This document shows positions 1 to 6,089 of a stretch of DNA of 12,343 nucleotides, piece after piece (positions within the stretch are counted from its first letter, which is position 1; each line of letters begins with the position of its first letter). Made by a program: the position numbers and the translations under genes. The DNA comes from DATFXM01 sp035315885 (GTDB lineage: Bacteria > Acidobacteriota > Blastocatellia > UBA7656), in the NCBI GenBank assembly GCA_035315885.1, contig DATFXM010000064.1, forward strand, positions 1 to 12,343. Direction: 5' to 3'. Below the pieces are notes generated by a model. The model was given only the letters and a program-made list of their open reading frames with translations. It had not been told where the DNA came from and did not search any database.

Positions 1-2341
1 GTACCGCGCCGGAAGGCGGATTCGCTCCAACCGCGGCGGCCGGCGGCCTGAAGCCACCAGCCCCCGCCATGCGATAGGTGTCCTCAGGTTTGAACAAGTA
101 GAGATCGGTCTTGGCGGCGTCAGTCATCTGATACAAAACTCCGAGATCGTCCAGGATCCAAAAGGATCTGCCCTGCGTCGCCGCTACGAGGTCTCGTTCG
201 CCCTTGTGCACCGCAAGGTCGGTAATCGGAACCGCGGGCAGATTGAGCTGCAACGACTGCCAGTGTTCTCCGTCGTCAAACGAGACATACACTCCAGTCT
301 CGGTACCCGCGTACAACAGGCCTCTCACATTCGGATCTTCGCGAATCACCCGACTGAAGTCACCCTCGGGTATCCCGTTTGTAATCTTTCTCCAGCTCTT
401 TCCATAGTCAGTCGTCTTGTAAAGGTAAGGATGGTAGTCGTCGAACTTGTACATTGTAGCGGCTGCATAAGCCGTGCCCGCATCAAACGACGACGCCTCG
501 ATCGAGTTGATTTGAATCCATTCAGGTATCTCTTTCGGCGTTACGTTCGACCAGTTCTTGCCTCCATCCTTCGTCACGTGGATAAGTCCGTCATCCGATC
601 CGACCCAGATAACTCCCTTCTGGAGCGGAGACTCCATGACCGTAAATATGGTGCAGTAGTATTCGATGCTGGTGTTGTCCTTGGTGATGGGACCGCCGGA
701 CGATTCCTGCTTGGACCTGTCGTTTCTTGTAAGATCCGGACTGATTACCTGCCAGCTCTGACCTTCGTTATCGGTCTCGAACAGCACGTTGGCTCCGGCG
801 TAGAGCTTATTGGGATCGTGCGGCGAGAATACCAGAGGAAAATTCCACTGAAACCGGTACTTCAGATCCGATGCGCGATGACCCATCGGATTGTCCGGCC
901 AAGGCGAGACGTTGCGCTCCTGCCCGGTTTGATGATTCCTCCGCGTCACCAACCCGCCGTAAGACCCGGCGTACACGATGTTCGAGTTTCTGGGGTTGGG
1001 CGCGATCCAGCCGCTTTCACCGCCGCCGACGTCGTACCAATCCGTCCGATCAATCGACCCATCCGTAGAGCGGCTCGGTATTCGAACCGTGCTGTTGTCC
1101 TGTTGCGCTCCATAGATGTTGTAAGGAAACTCACTGTCTAATGCGACCCGATAAAACTGTGCCGTGTCCTGGTCCTGCTCGCTCCAGGACTTTCCACCGT
1201 TGAACGAGACATTGGCCCCGCCATCATTTGAATTGATCATTCGAAGCGCGTCGTTTGGCGCGATCCACAAATCATGATTGTCGCCGTGCGGCACCGATAT
1301 CGTAGAGTAAGTGCGGCCGCCGTCATTCGATTTGTAGAAACCGGTGTTAAGCACGTAGACGGTTTCAGAGTTGAGCGGGTCCGCGTAGATTCGCGTGTAA
1401 TACCAGGCGCGCTGGCGCAGGTTTCTTTGTTCGTTCACCTTCGACCAGGTCTTTCCCGCGTTGTCGGAGCGGAAGACCCCGCCATCTTCGGCCTCGATTA
1501 TCGCCCACACGCGGTCGGGGTTCGCAGGCGATACCGCGACTCCAATGTTGCCCATCACCCCCTTTGGCAGACCGGGATTGTGACTCATCTCGGACCACGT
1601 GTCGCCGCCGTCGGTGGACTTGAACAACCCGCTCCCGGGTCCACCGCTCTCCAGTGTCCAGGGCTTGCGATAAACCTCCCACAATGCAGCGTAAATTACA
1701 TTTGGATTCGAGGGATCCAGGATCAGATCGGACGCACCAGCCTTGTCACTTCGAAACAGAACGCGATCCCAGGTCTTGCCGCCGTCCTTTGAGCGGAACA
1801 CCCCGCGCCGCTCGTTGGGTCCCCAGACATGACCCTGAGACGCCACGTAAACCAGATCGGGATTGCGCGGATGCACCCTCACCCGGCTGATCTGGCGAGA
1901 GTCTTCAAGTCCCATGTTCTTCCACGTTTTTCCCGCATCCGTAGACTTGTACACTCCGTCGCCGTGCGATACGTTTCCGCGGATAGGCGACTCACCCATT
2001 CCGACATAGACCACATTCGGATCCGAGTCGGCCACCGCAATCGCACCCACTGACCCGGTCTTGAAGAAACCGTCTGATACCGGCGTCCAGTTGATACCAC
2101 CATCGGTGGTCTTCCAAACTCCGCCCCCAGTACCCCCGAAGTAATAGACCATCGGCTGCGAGGGCACTCCGGCGACTGCGGTGCATCGGCCGCCGCGAAA
2201 CGGACCAATGTTTCTCCATTGAAGACCTTTCAGGAGTTTTGAATCGAACGTGGGCTCTGCGGCACGTCCCCTCGGTACGACTACGACTGCTATAGTCAAC
2301 ATCAAGGCAAACGAGATGGGTCTGCTCCAACGGGTTCTCAT
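1..2341 (-). CDS. Exported VPS10/BNR-type beta-propeller protein (C-terminus beyond window)
   Basis: This minus-strand frame stays open from the start codon at 2341 to the left edge, giving 780 complete codons and no stop, so the gene is partial here. The ATG has a GGAG Shine-Dalgarno at 2350-2353, 8 bases upstream. Residues 1-28 form a signal peptide (basic start, hydrophobic run, then GRAA). The mature part begins with WRNIGPFRGGR and GGGVWKTTDGG and carries eleven Asp-box motifs of the S/T-x-D-x-G-x-x-W type, for example TTDGGINW, STDAGKTW, SKDGGKTW, TKDGGKNW and SFDDGEHW, spread over about 670 residues. This matches the bacterial sortilin/VPS10-like 'glycosyl hydrolase, BNR repeat' family common in Acidobacteria and Bacteroidetes. 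Homologues I know of run to roughly 1000 residues or more, so several hundred may be missing. Asp boxes stabilise propeller blades and do not show enzymatic activity; I see no sialidase arginine triad. The substrate is unknown. The last visible residues are rich in Pro, Ala and Gly and may be a linker to a C-terminal domain. Confidence 0.93.
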   Translation of the reverse strand, partial: MRTRWSRPISFALMLTIAVVVVPRGRAAEPTFDSKLLKGLQWRNIGPFRGGRCTAVAGVPSQPMVYYFGGTGGGVWKTTDGGINWTPVSDGFFKTGSVGAIAVADSDPNVVYVGMGESPIRGNVSHGDGVYKSTDAGKTWKNMGLEDSRQISRVRVHPRNPDLVYVASQGHVWGPNERRGVFRSKDGGKTWDRVLFRSDKAGASDLILDPSNPNVIYAALWEVYRKPWTLESGGPGSGLFKSTDGGDTWSEMSHNPGLPKGVMGNIGVAVSPANPDRVWAIIEAEDGGVFRSDNAGKTWSKVNEQRNLRQRAWYYTRIYADPLNSETVYVLNTGFYKSNDGGRTYSTISVPHGDNHDLWIAPNDALRMINSNDGGANVSFNGGKSWSEQDQDTAQFYRVALDSEFPYNIYGAQQDNSTVRIPSRSTDGSIDRTDWYDVGGGESGWIAPNPRNSNIVYAGSYGGLVTRRNHQTGQERNVSPWPDNPMGHRASDLKYRFQWNFPLVFSPHDPNKLYAGANVLFETDNEGQSWQVISPDLTRNDRSKQESSGGPITKDNTSIEYYCTIFTVMESPLQKGVIWVGSDDGLIHVTKDGGKNWSNVTPKEIPEWIQINSIEASSFDAGTAYAAATMYKFDDYHPYLYKTTDYGKSWRKITNGIPEGDFSRVIREDPNVRGLLYAGTETGVYVSFDDGEHWQSLQLNLPAVPITDLAVHKGERDLVAATQGRSFWILDDLGVLYQMTDAAKTDLYLFKPEDTYRMAGAGGFRPPAAAVGANPPSGAV

Positions 2342-2388
2342 TTGTCACACTCCGCTTTCTTTTTTTGATTTAGAAACTCTGAAACTGG

Positions 2389-2475
2389 AATCCACCGGTT
2401 TGAATCTGAAATCCGGCGAGACTAATACCATGACGGGGAGCGACTTTCAAAATCCACCACTCGAAAATCCGCCGG
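2389..2475. repeat. Four AATCC-centred short repeats around the BNR promoter
   Basis: The plus strand shows AATCCACCGG (2389-2398), AAATCCGGCG (2409-2418), AAAATCCACC (2449-2458) and AAAATCCGCCGG (2464-2475). They flank or overlap the -35 and -10 elements of the leftward promoter. They could be operator half-sites, but the motif is short and the copies are unevenly spaced, so chance is a real alternative. Confidence 0.3.
2422..2450 (-). promoter_or_regulatory. Sigma70-like promoter for the BNR-protein gene
   Basis: On the minus strand TTGAAA (2445-2450) and TATTAG (2422-2427) are separated by exactly 17 bases. The -10 is preceded by TGG, giving an extended -10 (TGnTATTAG). Transcription would start near 2415, leaving a leader of about 75 bases before the ATG at 2341. 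The promoter lies downstream of the terminator of the preceding TPR gene, which supports independent transcription. It was identified by eye only. Confidence 0.55.
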
Positions 2476-2483
2476 TGAATGAG

Positions 2484-2519
2484 AAACGCAAAGCCGGATG
2501 GATTCCTGGCTTTGCGTTT
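2484..2519 (-). terminator. Hairpin terminator of the TPR-protein gene
   Basis: AAACGCAAAGCC (2484-2495) and GGCTTTGCGTTT (2508-2519) are a perfect 12-bp inverted repeat around a 12-base loop. It begins 41 bases past the stop codon of the leftward TPR gene. The 3' side ends in a short T run on both strands (four Ts on the plus strand, three on the minus strand), so it may work in both directions. There is no plus-strand gene ending here, so the TPR gene is its obvious client. Confidence 0.72.
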
Positions 2520-2560
2520 TCTCTTCGAAGATTCGAGTTAGAAGTCAGCTCAATGGGCAA

Positions 2561-3583
2561 TCAATTCTTGGAGAGCTCATTCAACAACTGCCGGGCGCGC
2601 CGCGTCTCAGTTTCGCCCGCCGGGCTCGCAAGGAAAGTCTTCAGCTCGGCGATCGCAGTTTCGCGCTCGCCCTTCTTTGCATACAGCACTCCCAGGTAGT
2701 AGTGAGTTATGCCGTACTCCTGCCCTCCCATCGAGATCGCCTTCTTAAGCTCTCGTTCGGCCTCGATGAGTTCGTCGGTCTCCACGCTGACAATTCCCAA
2801 ATACAAGTGGACGGCCGGTGAAGAGCTGTCGATGGAATCGGCCGTTCTGAGGTGCTCGCGGGCGTCGGAAAACTGCTTCTGCTTGACCAGCACGATGCCA
2901 AGATTGAGCCGAGGGTTGAATGCCTTTGGATTGGCATCAATCGCCAGTTCGAACTGTTCTTGAGCTTCGCGGAGCCGATTCAGCTTGAGGTACCGCACGC
3001 CGAGGTCGTTGCGGGCTTTCAAATAGCTAGGGTAAATCTCAAGCGCTCGCTTGTAGTGTTCGATTGCGTCGGTCTCATTTCCCGCATTGGCAAGCGAAGC
3101 CGCCTTGTCGAACTCCTTCTGTGCAGCCGAGGGTACGGCAGGGTCCACCTCTGCCGCGGATACGGTAGCCCTGCCCGTCGTTTCTGAAGGCGCGTTCTTT
3201 TCTCGCAGGTTTATCGTCAGGTTCACCTGCATGCCGCGCATAAGCCGAACTTGTTCGCTGACCGGTTCATACAACTTGTAGTCACCGGTTACTTCGACGG
3301 TGTAGTTTCCTTCGCGAAGATTTCTGAAACCGAAGTTCCCGTTGTTGTCGGTGTAACCCACCATCCCGGGATTCTCTATCGTGCTGAGGGTGATTCTTAC
3401 GCGGCCGTTAACTGGATGTCCGGACGGAAGCACGACCCGGCCGACGATGCTGCCGACGCCCGAACCGGTGCTCGACACCGGAGGAGGTACCGGAGTGTCA
3501 CCCTGCGCGCGCACCGCAGCAGCGCACATCAGGATCGCTATAAGAGACAGCCCGGCTTCAACCAGCTTTGACCCGAGTCGCAT
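2561..3583 (-). CDS. Exported protein with prealbumin-like domain and TPR repeats
   Basis: The protein has 340 residues. The ATG at 3581-3583 is preceded by AAAGGA with AGGA 9 bases upstream. Residues 1-26 are a signal peptide ending VRA-Q. A cysteine at residue 20 follows ILM, but Met at -1 does not fit a lipobox, so I favour a soluble periplasmic or secreted form over a lipoprotein. Residues about 44-127 (GSIVGRVVLPSGHPVNG, then GNFGFRNLREGNYTVEV) fit the carboxypeptidase-regulatory-like / CnaB-type beta-sandwich. Residues about 152-335 hold around five TPR units, including AIEHYKRALEIYP and AQEQFELAIDANP, the classic TPR ending. TPRs bind peptides or scaffold complexes; no catalytic motif is visible. 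The gene is divergent from VWFA-related protein A and ends before its own terminator, so it is probably monocistronic. The partner is unknown. Confidence 0.93.
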   Translation of the reverse strand: MRLGSKLVEAGLSLIAILMCAAAVRAQGDTPVPPPVSSTGSGVGSIVGRVVLPSGHPVNGRVRITLSTIENPGMVGYTDNNGNFGFRNLREGNYTVEVTGDYKLYEPVSEQVRLMRGMQVNLTINLREKNAPSETTGRATVSAAEVDPAVPSAAQKEFDKAASLANAGNETDAIEHYKRALEIYPSYLKARNDLGVRYLKLNRLREAQEQFELAIDANPKAFNPRLNLGIVLVKQKQFSDAREHLRTADSIDSSSPAVHLYLGIVSVETDELIEAERELKKAISMGGQEYGITHYYLGVLYAKKGERETAIAELKTFLASPAGETETRRARQLLNELSKN

Positions 3584-3783
3584 TGTTCAACATCCTTTCT
3601 GGCGGTGCGAGCCAAAATTGTCGAGACGTGTCGTTGAAAGATGTGTCGAGACCATTGACCACTTTTCTGGTGATAAATGTCACGTTGCTATAGGGGTTTC
3701 GAAATCAGATCTGAGTCGTCGTACCGAACGACATGCATTTTACCGCATTTGGCCGGTCTGTGCTCACCTTCTTGGCCGGCCGG
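3584..3783. other. Divergent intergenic spacer between the TPR and VWA-A genes
   Basis: No gene is supported here. An in-frame upstream ATG at 3677 for the rightward gene has no Shine-Dalgarno and would bury the signal peptide 55 residues into the protein. The spacer holds direct repeats TCGAGAC (3621-3627, 3646-3652) and GTGTCG (3628-3633, 3643-3648), close to the leftward start and possibly part of TPR-gene control. It also holds TTGGCCGG at 3749-3756 and 3772-3779, just upstream of the rightward -10. I could not identify a convincing leftward promoter. Confidence 0.5.
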
Positions 3784-3792
3784 TGATATAAT
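3784..3792 (+). promoter_or_regulatory. Extended -10 promoter for the VWA-A gene
   Basis: The sequence TGATATAAT contains a perfect TATAAT hexamer (3787-3792) with the TGn extension. No good -35 lies 16-18 bases upstream, which is tolerated at extended -10 promoters. Transcription would begin near 3799, giving a leader of about 43 bases. The palindrome CCGGCCGG ends at 3783, directly against the extended -10, where a bound regulator would block polymerase. Confidence 0.55.
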
Positions 3793-3829
3793 CGCTGGTC
3801 CACCCATTACGGCGATGACCCTTCAAAAT

Positions 3830-3835
3830 AGGAGG
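3830..3835 (+). promoter_or_regulatory. Shine-Dalgarno that sets the VWA-A start
   Basis: AGGAGG lies 6 bases before the ATG at 3842. It decides the start in favour of 3842 over the in-frame upstream ATG at 3677, because translation from 3842 begins directly with a signal peptide. Confidence 0.85.
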
Positions 3836-3841
3836 CCAGAA

Positions 3842-5956
3842 ATGAAGAGAGTACTTGCGCTAATCGTGACGGTACTTGTCTCGCTCAATGTGATTGCTCA
3901 AACCGGCAAACGAAAGCCTGGAGAAGATCAACCGATACGGATAAGCACGGACTTGGTTCAGCTTGATGTCGTGGTCACTGATAAGAGCGGTCGAGTGGTG
4001 ACGGACCTCACCAAAGATGACTTTGAGCTCTTGGAAAACGGCAAGAGGCAGGTCATAAGTTTCTTCGAATTAGTCGACGCAGAAAAGCGAAAGCGCAACG
4101 CCGCCCCCGCCGACGCCTCGCTGCCCTCTGGAGCGACGGTTACCGGGCAAGGCACAAGTGCCGCGACCCTCGGTCGCGTATTCGCGTTCATAGTCGACGA
4201 TCTCACGATCAAATACGAGGATTTGACCTATATAAAACAGATGCTCAACCATTTTGTCGACGAACGGATGCAATCTAATGACCTGGTCGCAATCGTTCGG
4301 ACGGTCGGTGGAAAGGGGCTTTTGCAGCAGTTCACAACCGACAAGGGACTCCTGAAGGCATCCATCGCCTCGCTCAATGCAGTCACTCATCCATTCAGCG
4401 CGTTTCATAACGCTGGTCGTAACGACATCAGCGGCGCCCTTGCGGGCGTCGCCGGCGAGGGCCTGACCGGAGCACTGGACACAAGCGGCGATACCATCGA
4501 CATCAGCAATCCCGAAGACGATACCAATCGCGCATTGCGCGCGTATATGAGCCTCGGCACTGCAAGCTTTGTCATCGACAGCATGAAGCAGTTGCCAGGC
4601 CGCAAGTCAATGCTTCTGGTCTCCGGTGGACTGCCATCGCTCAGCTCGAGCACCGGCAGCGCACCCGGCCAGGTTCAGTTATTTCTGAATGCGCTGTCGG
4701 ACCGCGCAACGCGAGCTGGTGTCGTGATCAACACTATGGACATCAGAGGGCTTTCTGCGTCGGTCGGCGTAGCAAGCTTTGAGAACACACCGGGGAAGAG
4801 CTCGATGGGTACCAGTAACTCCAGCGGATTCGGCAGGCTTCCCGACGAGTCGCAGTTCGGTTACAAGAATCCCTTCGATCAGACGGAAGCTCACCAGGGG
4901 CTTAGAGTATTGGCGGCCGATACCGGCGGCATAGCGGTCCTGAACAAGAACAATTTCGATGAGGCCCTCGGAAAGATCGTGGCGCAAAGCGACGCGTATT
5001 ACCTTCTCGCCTACACTCCTTCGGACTCAAACTTCAAAGGCGACTTCCGCAAAGTTGAGTTCAAACTAAAAAACAAAGACTTGAAGGTCTACAGCCGGCG
5101 CGGATATTACGCGAGTGCGGATGTGCCCGGCAATGCACCGGTGACCAAGCGAGATCAGGTTCTCGAAGCCATCAAGTCGCCCGTTGCGCGTCGAGACATA
5201 GAAATGGAGGCGATGGTTTTGTACAAGGCGGCGCCTCCCGACAAGGGCGCCATTGACATCAGCATGGTGATCGATCCGAACAAGCTGCAATTCGAAGATG
5301 CGAATGGAAAGAAGCAGGCAAGTTACGATGTGAACGGTTTTGTTTTCGACCAGCTCGGAAAGCTTAGGGGCGGCTTCACCGAGACGATCACAGCCAGTTT
5401 GACGCCCGAAGAGTACAAGCAGGCAGCCGGCGGAGGCGGCCTGCCTTATACGACTTCCACTACTCTGCCGGCGGGTGCGTATCAAATCAGACTCGCGGTA
5501 CGCGACAACAAGACGGAACGCGTAGGAACGTTCTCGCGATATCTCGAGGTTCCCGATCTTTCAAAAGGAAAGCTCGCCGCAAGCAGTCTGTTGTTGGGTG
5601 CGGCGCCGCCGGGCGATATGAAAGACACTCAACCGACGCCGTTATCCGGCAGTCGTCGAGTATCGCGTAAACAGGATTTGAGGTTCGCGGTAATCGTCTA
5701 CAATCCGAAGCTGAAGGGCAGCAAACCCGAGTTGAGAAGCCAGGTGATGATCACCAAGAACGGGCAAACCATCTACAACGAGCCTGAGCAGCCCATTCCA
5801 TCCAATGCTTCGGGTCAGGCAGTGAAGGTTGGGCAACTTGGTTTGTCGGGAGTGAAGCCTGGAAGGTATACGATGACAATCGTGATAACCGATACGCTTG
5901 CGGATAAGAAAGCTCAGACCATCACACGAAGCATGGATTTTGTCGTCGTGGATTGA
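3842..5956 (+). CDS. Exported VWFA-related protein, acidobacterial type (paralogue A)
   Basis: The protein has 704 residues and starts at the ATG with AGGAGG upstream. Residues 1-20 are a signal peptide (basic start, hydrophobic core, VIAQ). Residues 32-80 contain IRISTDLVQLDVVVTD and DDFELLENGK, the N-terminal signature of the VWFA-related Acidobacterial domain family (TIGR03436). A Rossmann-like VWA region follows at about 112-421: FAFIVDDLTI, then DLVAIVRT, then KSMLLVSGG, then GVVINTMDIRGL, ending YSRRGYY. The MIDAS position reads DDLTIKYED rather than DxSxS, so metal-dependent ligand binding is doubtful. The C-terminal region (about 430-704) is beta-rich by appearance, with RYLEVPDLSKGKLAASSLLL and GLSGVKPGRYTMTIVITD, and of unknown role. 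The protein is probably periplasmic or surface-exposed and may mediate protein-protein contacts. It is tail to tail with its paralogue B at 6090-8261. No function is established for this family. Confidence 0.93.
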   Translation: MKRVLALIVTVLVSLNVIAQTGKRKPGEDQPIRISTDLVQLDVVVTDKSGRVVTDLTKDDFELLENGKRQVISFFELVDAEKRKRNAAPADASLPSGATVTGQGTSAATLGRVFAFIVDDLTIKYEDLTYIKQMLNHFVDERMQSNDLVAIVRTVGGKGLLQQFTTDKGLLKASIASLNAVTHPFSAFHNAGRNDISGALAGVAGEGLTGALDTSGDTIDISNPEDDTNRALRAYMSLGTASFVIDSMKQLPGRKSMLLVSGGLPSLSSSTGSAPGQVQLFLNALSDRATRAGVVINTMDIRGLSASVGVASFENTPGKSSMGTSNSSGFGRLPDESQFGYKNPFDQTEAHQGLRVLAADTGGIAVLNKNNFDEALGKIVAQSDAYYLLAYTPSDSNFKGDFRKVEFKLKNKDLKVYSRRGYYASADVPGNAPVTKRDQVLEAIKSPVARRDIEMEAMVLYKAAPPDKGAIDISMVIDPNKLQFEDANGKKQASYDVNGFVFDQLGKLRGGFTETITASLTPEEYKQAAGGGGLPYTTSTTLPAGAYQIRLAVRDNKTERVGTFSRYLEVPDLSKGKLAASSLLLGAAPPGDMKDTQPTPLSGSRRVSRKQDLRFAVIVYNPKLKGSKPELRSQVMITKNGQTIYNEPEQPIPSNASGQAVKVGQLGLSGVKPGRYTMTIVITDTLADKKAQTITRSMDFVVVD

Positions 5957-5958
5957 TT

Positions 5959-6082
5959 AGCGAAGGCGCGAAAGGGCGAAGCGGCGACACGGAGAGGACG
6001 GACGCGGAGAGGCGGAGAGGCTTTGAGCGAATCACCGCGTCTCTCCTCCGCGCGTCTCCGGCTCGCCCATTCGCCCTTCGCT
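5959..6082. repeat. GC-rich imperfect palindrome between convergent genes
   Basis: Almost the entire 133-base gap between the two convergent VWA genes is an imperfect inverted repeat. The outer arms are AGCGAAGG (5959-5966) and CCTTCGCT (6075-6082). Further in, GGGCGAA (5974-5980) pairs with TTCGCCC (6070-6076) in a shifted register. The inner arms are purine-rich on the left (repeats of GCGGAGAGG and CGGAGAGG up to 6020) and pyrimidine-rich on the right from 6035. The centre is about 14 bases. It could fold into a long bidirectional hairpin that ends both transcripts. The internal GCGGAGA-type repetition suggests a dispersed intergenic repeat family rather than a simple terminator, since neither side has a clear T run. 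Confidence 0.7.
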
Positions 6083-6089
6083 TGCTCTC

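Noticed and set aside
206..1141. A 311-codon plus-strand open frame antisense to the propeller gene
   Set aside because: It is rich in Arg and Val, has no recognisable domain and no Shine-Dalgarno, and lies wholly inside a gene with eleven Asp boxes on the other strand. It is a shadow frame.
1..2341. Reading the Asp-box protein as a true sialidase
   Set aside because: Asp boxes occur in many propellers without this activity. I see no arginine triad or FRIP-type motif, and the N-terminal signature fits the VPS10/sortilin-like group better.
1992..2348. A 118-codon minus-strand frame beginning just upstream of the propeller ATG
   Set aside because: It is a different reading frame over the same 5' region; the frame starting at 2341 carries the signal peptide and Asp boxes and continues to the window edge.
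3521..3583. Lipoprotein signal in the TPR protein (Cys20)
   Set aside because: The residue before the cysteine is Met rather than Gly, Ala or Ser, and a better type I cleavage site (VRA-Q) follows.
3677..3841. A longer start for VWA-A adding 55 residues
   Set aside because: There is no Shine-Dalgarno before 3677, the extension would bury the signal peptide, and AGGAGG sits 6 bases before 3842. The extended -10 at 3784-3792 also lies after 3677.
5959..6082. Inverted repeats of an insertion sequence
   Set aside because: The arms meet almost at the centre with no transposase between them and no target duplication visible.
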